Source of the DNA: Minwuia sp.
GTDB taxonomy: Bacteria > Pseudomonadota > Alphaproteobacteria > Minwuiales > Minwuiaceae
DNA length: 64,000 bases
Reading direction: 5' to 3'
Assembly: GCA_029213165.1 (NCBI GenBank)
Contig: JARGNO010000004.1
Span: 61,973-125,972, forward strand
The position numbers and the translations under genes were made by a program. Positions 52,818 to 62,428 of this stretch are shown in pieces (the stretch's first letter is position 1; the number at the start of each line of letters is the position of its first letter). The notes below the pieces were generated by a model. The model made no database searches. It was not told the DNA's origin and saw nothing but the letters and a program-made list of their open reading frames with translations.

Positions 52818-55800
52818 TCATGCCTCGACGGGGACGAAACTGTCGAGGAACTGGGCAATCTCGGCGGGGTCACTTCGCAGCGCACCCGGTTGGGCAAATG
52901 CCGCGACCTGGTCCGGCGGTGCCCCGAACAGGTGTCCGAGGATCATCAGCCCGTCGGTCAGCGCGTCCGCGTTGCCGTCGCCGTCCACATCGAAGATCTC
53001 TGCCCTGGCCTGGTCCAGCAGATCGCCAAGCACCAGGGTGTCCGTCCCCGGTGACCCGGGCTCCGCCAGCCCGGCCAGTTGCGACAGGGGCGCGCCAAAC
53101 AGGTCTCCCAGCGCGATCAGCCCGTCGGTCAGGGCATTGACCTGCCCGTCGCCGTCCAGGTCCAGGGTCGCCTCCGCCACGTCATTGACCGTGATGTCGA
53201 GCACCTGATCGAGGCTCAGGCCGCCCGTGTCGGTGGCACGCACCGTGATGCTGTGGCCCGGTGCGGTTTCGAAATCCAGCCCGCCGCCGGCTACCACCAG
53301 CCGGTCCCCGTCCAGCGCAAATCGCCCGCCCGCGTCGTCGGTCAGGCTGAAACTGATGATGTCCCCCTCCGGGTCCAGCGCCGACAGGGTGCCGACCTGA
53401 TCACCGGCTTCCGCATCCTCGTCGATGTTGTCACCGTCGATTGCGACAGCCGTCGGGGCCTCGTTGACGTCGGTCAGGTTCACGGTGATGGCCCGGTCCA
53501 TGCTGCCACCCGCGTTGTTGGTGATGCGGATGCTGAGGTCGTGGCTGGCATCGCCCTCGAAATCCAGCGCGTCGCCGTCGGCCACCCGCAACACGAAACC
53601 ATCCAGCACGAATCGCCCTGCGGCGTCATCCAGCAGGGTGAAGCTGCCCGGGTCGGCAGCATCGATCGGTATCGGGGCCAGATCCGCCACCAGCGTTCCG
53701 TCGGCACTGTTCTCGGCCACCGTGACCGTATCGGGCAGGGGCCAGCGGTCGGCGGCAATATCCACGGAGGTGCTCGCGAAGGTCCGGTCGAGCGCGACAC
53801 TGGAGGCCGAGAAGTTCACGCTGCTGTCCGTCGCACTGCCCCGCCCGGTGAACAGGATATCGAACAGGTCCAGCGGCGTCGTCCCGACGCCCGGGAACTG
53901 ACCGCCGAAGTCGGCCCAGTTCAGAGCCACGAAACTGTCGGTCGTCGCGTCATCATCGAAATCACCGGAATCCGCCTCGACGATCTGACCGAAGGGCTGC
54001 AGGGCCGGTTGAAACACGTTCTCCAGCCCGTCGAACTGCAGGACCGAACTGTCGAAGTGCACCCGGATGCCGATCCCGGTAAGCGTTTCATCCACCGGGT
54101 CCGCCGTCGCATATACCCCCGTGACGGCAATCTGATCTCCATCCCCGACAATGAAGGCATCGACGGCGGGGTCGATGCGTTGCGCGGGGCCTGAATTGCC
54201 GGATGCCAGGATGAAGTCGTCTGCATCCAGGTCCGCGGCCAGAACATCCTCCAGCAGCACCGAAGTTCCGCTGCCAAGGGCCAGCACCACGCCTTCCGCC
54301 CCATCGGTTGCGGCATCCAGCACATCCTGGAACCGTGTGAAACCCAGCGCTGAGATGTCGAGACGGTCCTCGGAAAGTGTGCCAGCCGCGAAGTCGGCGA
54401 TCCGGTCTGCTCCATCACCGGCTTCAAGCACGAACAGGTCATCGCCCGAACCCCCTGCAAGCGAATCCGCCCCTGCACCGCCGTCCAGCGTGTCGTCACC
54501 GGCTTCACCGCTCAGGCTGTCGTCGCCAGCATCGCCGGAAATCAGATCATTGCCGCTGCTGCCCAGCAATGCGTCGTGGCCGTCGCCGCCGAACAGGCTG
54601 TCATCGCCTATGTGCCCCTCCAGCGTATCATCGCCGCCCAGCCCGAGAAGCTGGTCGTCGCGGTCTGGTCCCCGCATGAAATCGGCACCGTCGCCACCAA
54701 CCAGTTCCAGGCCCTGCCGCAACTCGACAATCGTGCCATCGGCGAACTCGAGCAGTTCAAACCCCGCACGCAGCTGACCAAAACTGCCGCCCGGGTTCGG
54801 ATTGTAGAAGTCCGCAATCAGGATGTTCGATCCGTCGGCGTCATTCCGGATGAACAGATCCGCTGACAGGTCGAACGGGTCGGCGACGCTGAACAGCCGG
54901 ATATCCGCCCTGTCGATGCTGGCATCGAACAACAGGCGGTCCTGCTCAAGTCCGGAGGCATCCAGCGTCAGTACCTCGTCAGCACCGAAACCGGCACTGA
55001 AGACATAGGTGTCATTGCCGCCCGCCCCGATCAGCGTGTCGTCGCCGAGGCCACCCTCCAACGTATCAGCATCGCCTTCACCGAACAGGAAATCGTCATC
55101 CGCGCCGCCGAAAAGTTCGTCATTGCCGCTGCCGCCCTGCAGGTCATCCGCATCGTCACCACCGAACAGACTGTCGTTGCCATTGCGCCCTTCCAGCGTG
55201 TCCGCGCCAGCCAGTCCGAAAAGCCGGTCGTTCAGGTTCGGGCCACGCATGTGGTCGGCACCGTCATCTCCGACAAGATCGAATCCCTGCCGCAGGTCAA
55301 TGGTCGTGCCGTCGGCAAATTCCAGGATCTCGAAGCCGGACCGCAGCTGGCCAAAGCTGCCGCCACGGTTCGGATTGTAGAAGTCGCTTACCAGTACGGT
55401 CGATCCATCGGCGTCATCTTGAATGAACAGGTCCGCCGACAGGTCGAACGGGTCGGCGACGCTGAACAGCCGGATATCCGCTCTATCGATACTGGCATCG
55501 AAGAACAACCTGTCGGCCTCCAGCCCGGAGGCACCCAGGATCAGGACCTCGTCTGCCCCGAACCCGGCACCGAACACATAGGTGTCCTCACCACCCGCGC
55601 CGCTCAGTTCGTCATTACCCGCACCGCCCTCCAGCGTGTCGTCACCGCCAAGGCCCAGCAGGGTGTCGGCACCGGATGTGCCGACCAGGAGGTCGTTGTC
55701 GCCGGAGCCCTCGATCGTCAGTCCCTGGGCGAGGTCGATCTCAGTGCCGTCGTCGAAGGCGATCAGGCGCAGCCCGTTCTGCAGGTTTCCGTCGGCCTGG

Positions 55801-58800
55801 ATGAAGTTGAGCTCCCGGGCCAGGAGTGCCGAACCAGAGTGAATCTCCAGATGAGCCGTCCCATCGGATTGCTGCACGGTGGTCAGGCGGATGTCGGCGG
55901 GGTTGATGCCGGCCTCAAACAATATCCGGTCCTGATCGCCCGTTCCGGCCCCGATCTCGGAGATCACATCGGAGCCTGTGTCGAGGCCGATCACATAGGT
56001 GTCGTTTCCGCCTTCGCCGATCAGCAGGTCATCGCCTGCCTGTCCGATGATCAGGTCGTCTCCGTCACCGCCCTCCAACTGGTCGTCACCGCCACCGCCG
56101 CGGATCGTGTCGGCGATGGCAGACCCCCGCATCCGTTCCACGCCCTCCCCGCCCTGAAGGTCCAGGCCGAGCGACAGGTCGATCAGTGTTCCGTCCGCGA
56201 ACTCGATGAACCGCACGCCGTCCAGGAACTGGCCATCCAGTTGAACGAAGTCACGGTGGCGCACGACTGAACCGTCGGCGTCCGACACGATTGTCAGATT
56301 GGCGAACAGGCGGGCGAACCCTTCCGTCGTGATGCGGATGTCGGCGCGATCAACGGATGCATCGAAGAAGATGCGATCCGCATCGCCTGCCAGGGCTCCC
56401 TCCGCCGTTATCTCGTCGGTGCCGAAGCCGGCACCGAAACGATAGGTGTCACTGTCTGCGCCGCCCTGCAGCAGGTCATCATCTGCTCCACCGACCAGTG
56501 TGTCATTGCCGCCAAGCCCGGAAAGGGTGTCGTCGCCGTCACCACCTTCCAGCAGGTTGGCATTTTCGTCGCCCGTCAGGCTCTCGTCGTCCCCGTTGCC
56601 TCCACCGCCGCCGCCCGTGTTGTCTGGATCGAAGATGAAAGCGTTCTCATCCAGTGCGCTGATCGCGAGATTGGTCAGGGTCAGACTGTTGCCCTCCCCC
56701 AGGTCCAGAACCGCGTCATTGCCCTGTTGGGTAAGCAGGGAAAGCGCATCGTCGAGGTCAGCGATGATGGCAACTTGCGTGACATCAATCCTGTCACCGT
56801 CAGTGAACCCGACAGCAGTATCGGCACCGCCCTGGGAGGTGACGATCAGAACATCATCGCCACCGTTCCCCTGCAGCACGTCATCGCCACTGCCGCCATC
56901 CAGCGTATCGCCACCGCCTGCCCCGATCAGGCTGTCGTTGCCCGCATCGCCTTGCAGCAGGTTCGCGCCGCCCCGTCCCTCCAGCGTGTCGTTGCCTGCG
57001 CCACCGCTGATCGTGTCATCGGCTGCGGAGCCTCCGATCCGCTCGTCGACCCCGACACCCTGCAGGTCGAGTCCGCCATCCAGATCGATCGTGGTGCCGT
57101 CGTCGAATGCGATGAACCGCAGGCCATCCTGAAAGCTGCCGTCCAGGTCGATGAAGTTGATGGCCCGGATGATCGAACCGTCGCGATCATCCACCAGAGC
57201 CAGGTTTGCAAATCCCCCGGCCGAAGCTTCGCTGGTGAGCCGGATATCTGACGAGCTCAGGCTGTTGTCGAACAGGATCCGGTCATTGTCTGCGGCGGTT
57301 GCGCGGACCTCCGACACCGTATCGGTGCCAAACCCGATGGAGAACAGATAGGTATCATCCCCGGCCTCCCCGATCAGCAGATCATCGCCCGCACCGCCGA
57401 GCAGTGTGTCCGCCCCGTCGCCGCCCAGAACCGTATCGTCGCCAGTGTCGCCATTGGCCAGATCCTGTCCGTCCCCGCCTTCCAGACGGTCATCTTCGCT
57501 GCCGCCGAACAACTGGTCATCATCGTCGCCACCGCGCAGGGTGTCGCCTCCCAAGCCGCCGAACAGGCTGTCGCTCCCGCCGAAGCCTTCCAGTTCGTCA
57601 CCTCCGCTCGCACCACTGATCTGGTCACCCTGATCCGTGCCGCGCATGTGCTCGCCCTGGGCCTCGCCACGCAGGACGAGGCCGTCACGCAGATCGATGA
57701 CCGTGCCGTCGGCAAACTCCAGGATTTCGAAACCGGAACGCAGCGCACCAAAGCCTGCGCCGGGTGTGGCGTTGTAGAAGTCGTTGACGGTGATCTCGCC
57801 ATTTCCCTGATCATGCCGGATGACCAGGCTCGCCCCAAGGTCGTCCGGGTTCGCGAAGGACTTCAAGCGGATATCCAGCTTGTTGAAGCTGGCATCGAAG
57901 AACAGGCGGTTCTCCTCTCCTGCGCCAGCATCCGATGCAATGATCCTGTCATTGCCGAACCCCGCGCTGAACAGATAAGTGTCATTGCCGGTGCCGCCGT
58001 CCAGCAGGTCATCACCGAGCGCCCCGTCTATCGTGTCGTTGCCACCCAGGCCGTCGATCGTGTTGTTGAGGGAATCGCCGATCAGCAGATCGTCACCGTC
58101 CGTGCCGACGATGAGGTTTGCGTTGTCGGCATTGATGATGAAGTTTCCGGCAACCAGGTCCGAGGCGGAGAAATTCTCCAGTGTGATGCTGTCTCCGGCA
58201 CCGATCTCGATCAGGGTATCGACGCCAATGTCCCGGACAAGAGCGAATACATCATCAATTTCGGCAATGGCGGTAACACCGGTCAGATCAATCAGATCAC
58301 TGACCGTGAAGTCCGTGACCGTGTCGTTGCCGTCTCCATCGCTGAAGACAAAGGTGTCATTACCGCCACGACCGGTGAGCCGGTCATCGCCCGCGCCGCC
58401 GGTAAGGATGTCGTCGGACGAGTCGGTTGCGCCGACGACCGCGCCGCCATCCAGGGTGTCCTGCCCCGCGCCACCGAACAGCTGATCGGCCCCGAAGACG
58501 CCATTCAGCAGGTCGTCGCCTCCCAGACCACGCAGTACATCGGCACCGCCAAGGCCGATTAGCGTGTCGTCGCCCGCTGTGCCGTCCTGAGTGTATCCCT
58601 GCTCCAGATCAATGGTCGTGCCATCAGCGAAGGCGACGAGGCGGATTCCATTCCCCAGACGCCCACCGTCGACCAGGCCGGTGACCGTGATGGTCGATCC
58701 ATCGATCAGGTGCTCAAGGACAAGGTCACCGGAGACGTTGCCAACAGTATTCACCGTGCGGATCTGGACATCCGCGCGGTCGATGGTGGCGTCGAAGACA

Positions 58801-60677
58801 ATGCGATCCCGGTCGGTCTCGGCCGCACTGTTGTCCTGTATTTCGTCCTGCCCGAATCCGGCACTGAACACGAAATCATCGTCGCCGCCGCGCCCGATCA
58901 GCCGGTCATTGCCCGTGCCGCCGATCAGCGTGTCGTTGCTGGAATCGGCAAAGTTCAGCCTGTTGCCGCCGCTCAACGTGTCGTCGCCTGCACCACCGAT
59001 CAGCAGGTCCGCCCCGCCCATGCCATTCAACCGGTCGTCTCCGCCGCCGCCGTCCAGCGTGTCGGCCTGGTCGGCAGATCCCATGTCATCGGCACCGTCG
59101 CCACCGTTCAACTGGAGTCCGGCGTCCAGCGCCAGGACAGTGCCATCGGCGAACACGACCTCGCGAACACCGTTCCCCAGATCATCGCTGAAAATGAAGT
59201 CATCCAGAAAGATCGACGAACCGTCCGTCACCGATGTGAGCAGCAGGTCGGAAGTGGATATCTGATCGAAGACAGTCGTGATCAGGATATCCGCCCGGTC
59301 GATGGTGGCGTCGAAGACAATGCGATCCCGGTCGGTCTCGGTCGTACTGTTGTCCTGGATTTCGTCCTGCCCGAATCCGGCACTGAACAGGAAGTCATCG
59401 TCGCCACCGCGCCCGATCAGCTGGTCATTGCCCGTGCCGCCGACCAGTGTGTCGTTACTGGAATCGGCAAAGTTCAGCCTGTTGCCGCCGCTCAACGTAT
59501 CGTCGCCTGCACCACCGATCAGCAGGTCCGCCCCGCCCATGCCATTCAGCCGGTCATCACCCCCACCGCCATCCAGCGTGTCGGCCTGGTCGGCAGCGCC
59601 CATGTCATCGGCACCGTCGCCACCGTTCAACTGGAGTCCGGCGTCCAGAGCCAGGACAGTGCCGTCAGCGAACACGATCTCGCGAACACCGTTCTCCAGA
59701 TCGCCGCCGGAAATGAATTCATCCAGAAAGATCGACGAACCGTCCGCCACTGATGTGAGCAGCAGGTCGGAGATGGAATTCTGATCGAAGACAGTCGTGA
59801 TCAGGATATCCGCCCGGTCGATAGTTGCATCGAATATGATCCGGTCACGGTCGTCGGCGAGTGCGTTGTTGTCCTGAACGACATCATTGCCGAAACCTGC
59901 ACTGAAGATCAGATCGTCGTCACCCTGGCGACCGGTCAGCAGATCATTGCCTGCGCCGCCGATCAGCGTATCGTCACTGAGGTCGTTGAGGCCGGATCGG
60001 TTGCCGCCGGTCAGGGTGTCATCGCCTGCACCGCCGACCAGCAGGTCGGCGCCGCCCATGCCATTCAGATGGTCATCGCCGCCGTTGCCTGCCAGCGTGT
60101 CAGCCGTGTCGGCACCCGCCATGGTGTCGGCGGCGTCACCACCGGTCAGCACAAGACCCTGGTCGAGGTTGAGCGTGGTGCCGTCGTCGAAGACCACTTC
60201 CCGGAGCCCATTTTCGAGGTTTGAGCCGACGATGAAATCGTCGAGCAGAATCGTGGACCCGTCGGCATCGGACACGATCAGCAGGTCGGAGGTTGCGTCC
60301 AGATCGAAGACGGTCGTCAGGCGGATATCCGCCCGGTCGATGGTGGCATCGAAGATGATCCGGTCGCGTTCGTTCGATGCCGCGCTGTTGTCGAGAATTT
60401 CGTCCTGTCCGAATCCGGCACTGAAGATGTAGTCGTCATTGCCGCGCCGTCCGAACAGGACGTCGTTCCCGGGGCCGCCGTCCAGCGTATCATCGCTGAC
60501 ACCGATACTGCCGGTCAGGTCGCCGCCGTTCAGCCGGTCATCGCCTGCACCGCCGAACAACTGGTCCCGGCCGTCCAGCCCGTTCAGCGAATCCGCTCCG
60601 TCCAGGCCCTGGATCGTGTCGTCGTCGCTGGTGCCGCCAAGCGTGTCGTCCAGTTCGGTTCCGGTGATGAGGCTCAT
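52818..60677 (-). CDS. Giant RTX (hemolysin-type Ca-binding repeat) protein with HCBP-related modules, cohesin-like domain, cadherin-like domains and dockerin-like tail
   Basis: 2619 aa uninterrupted ORF with AGGAG RBS; many GGxGxDxLx nonapeptides; C-terminal 'DLDGDGQVNALTDGLIALGDLFG' and 'DVDGDGNADALTDGLMILGHLFG'. Confidence 0.93.
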   Translation of the reverse strand: MSLITGTELDDTLGGTSDDDTIQGLDGADSLNGLDGRDQLFGGAGDDRLNGGDLTGSIGVSDDTLDGGPGNDVLFGRRGNDDYIFSAGFGQDEILDNSAASNERDRIIFDATIDRADIRLTTVFDLDATSDLLIVSDADGSTILLDDFIVGSNLENGLREVVFDDGTTLNLDQGLVLTGGDAADTMAGADTADTLAGNGGDDHLNGMGGADLLVGGAGDDTLTGGNRSGLNDLSDDTLIGGAGNDLLTGRQGDDDLIFSAGFGNDVVQDNNALADDRDRIIFDATIDRADILITTVFDQNSISDLLLTSVADGSSIFLDEFISGGDLENGVREIVFADGTVLALDAGLQLNGGDGADDMGAADQADTLDGGGGDDRLNGMGGADLLIGGAGDDTLSGGNRLNFADSSNDTLVGGTGNDQLIGRGGDDDFLFSAGFGQDEIQDNSTTETDRDRIVFDATIDRADILITTVFDQISTSDLLLTSVTDGSSIFLDDFIFSDDLGNGVREVVFADGTVLALDAGLQLNGGDGADDMGSADQADTLDGGGGDDRLNGMGGADLLIGGAGDDTLSGGNRLNFADSSNDTLIGGTGNDRLIGRGGDDDFVFSAGFGQDEIQDNSAAETDRDRIVFDATIDRADVQIRTVNTVGNVSGDLVLEHLIDGSTITVTGLVDGGRLGNGIRLVAFADGTTIDLEQGYTQDGTAGDDTLIGLGGADVLRGLGGDDLLNGVFGADQLFGGAGQDTLDGGAVVGATDSSDDILTGGAGDDRLTGRGGNDTFVFSDGDGNDTVTDFTVSDLIDLTGVTAIAEIDDVFALVRDIGVDTLIEIGAGDSITLENFSASDLVAGNFIINADNANLIVGTDGDDLLIGDSLNNTIDGLGGNDTIDGALGDDLLDGGTGNDTYLFSAGFGNDRIIASDAGAGEENRLFFDASFNKLDIRLKSFANPDDLGASLVIRHDQGNGEITVNDFYNATPGAGFGALRSGFEILEFADGTVIDLRDGLVLRGEAQGEHMRGTDQGDQISGASGGDELEGFGGSDSLFGGLGGDTLRGGDDDDQLFGGSEDDRLEGGDGQDLANGDTGDDTVLGGDGADTLLGGAGDDLLIGEAGDDTYLFSIGFGTDTVSEVRATAADNDRILFDNSLSSSDIRLTSEASAGGFANLALVDDRDGSIIRAINFIDLDGSFQDGLRFIAFDDGTTIDLDGGLDLQGVGVDERIGGSAADDTISGGAGNDTLEGRGGANLLQGDAGNDSLIGAGGGDTLDGGSGDDVLQGNGGDDVLIVTSQGGADTAVGFTDGDRIDVTQVAIIADLDDALSLLTQQGNDAVLDLGEGNSLTLTNLAISALDENAFIFDPDNTGGGGGGNGDDESLTGDENANLLEGGDGDDTLSGLGGNDTLVGGADDDLLQGGADSDTYRFGAGFGTDEITAEGALAGDADRIFFDASVDRADIRITTEGFARLFANLTIVSDADGSVVRHRDFVQLDGQFLDGVRFIEFADGTLIDLSLGLDLQGGEGVERMRGSAIADTIRGGGGDDQLEGGDGDDLIIGQAGDDLLIGEGGNDTYVIGLDTGSDVISEIGAGTGDQDRILFEAGINPADIRLTTVQQSDGTAHLEIHSGSALLARELNFIQADGNLQNGLRLIAFDDGTEIDLAQGLTIEGSGDNDLLVGTSGADTLLGLGGDDTLEGGAGNDELSGAGGEDTYVFGAGFGADEVLILGASGLEADRLFFDASIDRADIRLFSVADPFDLSADLFIQDDADGSTVLVSDFYNPNRGGSFGQLRSGFEILEFADGTTIDLRQGFDLVGDDGADHMRGPNLNDRLFGLAGADTLEGRNGNDSLFGGDDADDLQGGSGNDELFGGADDDFLFGEGDADTLEGGLGDDTLIGAGGNDTYVFSAGFGADEVLTLDASGLEQDRLLFDASIDRADIRLFSVADPFDLSADLFIRNDADGSNILIADFYNPNPGGSFGQLRAGFELLEFADGTIVELRQGLELVGGDGADFMRGPDRDDQLLGLGGDDTLEGHIGDDSLFGGDGHDALLGSSGNDLISGDAGDDSLSGEAGDDTLDGGAGADSLAGGSGDDLFVLEAGDGADRIADFAAGTLSEDRLDISALGFTRFQDVLDAATDGAEGVVLALGSGTSVLLEDVLAADLDADDFILASGNSGPAQRIDPAVDAFIVGDGDQIAVTGVYATADPVDETLTGIGIRVHFDSSVLQFDGLENVFQPALQPFGQIVEADSGDFDDDATTDSFVALNWADFGGQFPGVGTTPLDLFDILFTGRGSATDSSVNFSASSVALDRTFASTSVDIAADRWPLPDTVTVAENSADGTLVADLAPIPIDAADPGSFTLLDDAAGRFVLDGFVLRVADGDALDFEGDASHDLSIRITNNAGGSMDRAITVNLTDVNEAPTAVAIDGDNIDEDAEAGDQVGTLSALDPEGDIISFSLTDDAGGRFALDGDRLVVAGGGLDFETAPGHSITVRATDTGGLSLDQVLDITVNDVAEATLDLDGDGQVNALTDGLIALGDLFGAPLSQLAGLAEPGSPGTDTLVLGDLLDQARAEIFDVDGDGNADALTDGLMILGHLFGAPPDQVAAFAQPGALRSDPAEIAQFLDSFVPVEA
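58700..60440 (-). repeat. Intragenic tandem modules with a 519-bp (173-aa) period
   Basis: Anchor CGATxGTxGC at 58781, 59300, 59819 and 60338: each spacing exactly 519 bp. Confidence 0.9.
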
Positions 60678-60898
60678 CGAATGCTTCTCCTGCCCGCCTG
60701 TCGTGCAGCCCGGAATGAGGGTGCCGATACCAGTCTATGCTCATGTGAGGTTGCCATGGGGCCAAATGAAATTCTAGCTACAGATGTAGAAGTATAATTT
60801 TATGCGATCCTGATCACAGATAAGTGCGCCTGCCTATCCTCTTGGATTGCAGGAAATTTGGGAAAGCGACTTAATCAGGACAGAAAATCGCGCAACCC

Positions 60899-61603
60899 CT
60901 ACCAGAGAATGTGTTCGCCTTTCTGATCCAGAAAGGCGCCGTTCTGGGCAGGGGTCAGCCGGTCAATCACGGACAGCAGTTCCATCGCCGCTGTCTCCGG
61001 ACTCCGTACTGCCAGCCCTTGTGAGGCAAAGGGGGCGGAAAGGCGGGTGGCGACAGTGCCCGGATGCAAGGCGACGCAGATGCCCTCGGGGTTGCGGCGG
61101 TGCAACTCGACGGATTGTGTGCGGATGATCTGGTTCAGTGCGGCCTTTGCCGCGCGGTAACTGGTCCAGCCACCCAGCCTGTTGTCGCCGATGCTCCCCA
61201 CGCGCGCCGACAGTGCCGCAAAGACGGCGCGACCGCGGGAGGGCAGCAGGGGCATAAGGTGTTTCATCACCAGTGCCGGTCCGATGGCATTGATGGCGAA
61301 GGCCTTCGCCATGTGCTCCGGGTCGAGATGCCGCCAGGTCTTTTCGGGCATGTGGTCGTCGTCATGCAGGAAGCCGGTACTGACGATGACCAGTCTGAGG
61401 GGGGTATGGCTTGCCCCGATGCGCCGCGCGAGGGCGGCAATGGATTCCTCGTCCCGCAGGTCAACCGGATTGTCGCCGTTACGGGTGGTGCGCCATACGC
61501 TCTGCCACACACCCGAGCCATCCAGCCCGTCGGCCAGCGCAGTGCCGATGCCGCCGTCGCCTATCACGACTGCCAGGGCGGGATCCGTTGTTACCTTGGG
61601 CAT
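60899..61603 (-). CDS. SDR family oxidoreductase (C-factor/CsgA-like)
   Basis: MPKVTTDPALAVVIGDGGIGTALADGL..., 'SYRAAKAALNQIIRTQSVEL', 'CVALHPGTVATRLSAPF'. Confidence 0.9.
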   Translation of the reverse strand: MPKVTTDPALAVVIGDGGIGTALADGLDGSGVWQSVWRTTRNGDNPVDLRDEESIAALARRIGASHTPLRLVIVSTGFLHDDDHMPEKTWRHLDPEHMAKAFAINAIGPALVMKHLMPLLPSRGRAVFAALSARVGSIGDNRLGGWTSYRAAKAALNQIIRTQSVELHRRNPEGICVALHPGTVATRLSAPFASQGLAVRSPETAAMELLSVIDRLTPAQNGAFLDQKGEHILW

Positions 61604-61800
61604 CTGCAGTTCTCTCCGACGCGCGCCCGGACCTCTGGCGCCTGTGGCTGCTTGTACGCGTCCCGGGCGGCAGGGATCACCAGCGGAGGGCCGGTTCTGG
61701 TACCTTCCCACGAACATGGCTCGACAGCAGCGGACGGAGAGGATAGGTTCCGCGCCGCTCACACATCACCAGAACACTCTCAGCAACCGGATTTTCCAGC

Positions 61801-62361
61801 ATGAAGATCAACGGCAATGCGATCCGTCCCGGCAACGTGATCGAACACAAGGGCGGCCTCTGGCGCGCCGTCCGCATTCAGCACACGCAGCCCGGCAAGG
61901 GTGGCGCCTACCTGCAGGTGGAACTGAAGAACCTGCGCGACGGGTCGAAGCTGAACGAAAGGTTCCGTTCCGCCGAGACTGTCGAACGGGCGCGGCTGGA
62001 GCAGAAGGACTACCAGTACCTGTTCACCGATGGCGAACTGGTGACCTTCATGGACACCGACAGCTACGAGCAGATCAGCATCGCAGCGTCCCTGGTGGGC
62101 GATCAGGCGGTCTATCTGCAGGACGGCATGATGGTGCAGGTCGAAATGTTCGAGGAAGAGGCCCTGGGCGTGATCCTGCCGGAGCATGTGACGCAGGAAG
62201 TCACCGATACCGAGCCGGTGGTCAAGGGGCAGACAGCGGCCAACAGCTACAAGCCCGCTACCCTGGACAATGGGATGCGCTGCATGGTGCCGCCGTTCGT
62301 TGGCGTGGGTGAGAAGATCGTGGTTGCGACCGCTGAAGGCACTTACGTCAGCCGCGCCTGA
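61801..62361 (+). CDS. efp: Elongation factor P
   Basis: '[68 protein letters not shown]'. Confidence 0.98.
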   Translation: MKINGNAIRPGNVIEHKGGLWRAVRIQHTQPGKGGAYLQVELKNLRDGSKLNERFRSAETVERARLEQKDYQYLFTDGELVTFMDTDSYEQISIAASLVGDQAVYLQDGMMVQVEMFEEEALGVILPEHVTQEVTDTEPVVKGQTAANSYKPATLDNGMRCMVPPFVGVGEKIVVATAEGTYVSRA

Positions 62362-62428
62362 TTAATCCTGCGAGCGATCCTGCCGCCTGTCGGCATCCAG
62401 TAGGCATCCGCCTGAGAGGCTATTTGAA

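Noticed and set aside
58700-60440. CRISPR-like regular repeats
   Set aside because: The 519-bp periodicity is coding, in frame (173 aa), with no short repeat/unique-spacer pattern and no cas genes.
53079-60777. Series of plus-strand ORFs (53079..54194, 55251..56270, 58710..59753 etc.) antisense to the RTX gene
   Set aside because: Repetitive Ser/Pro/Val-rich translations produced by the opposite strand of Gly/Asp-rich RTX codons; not independent genes.
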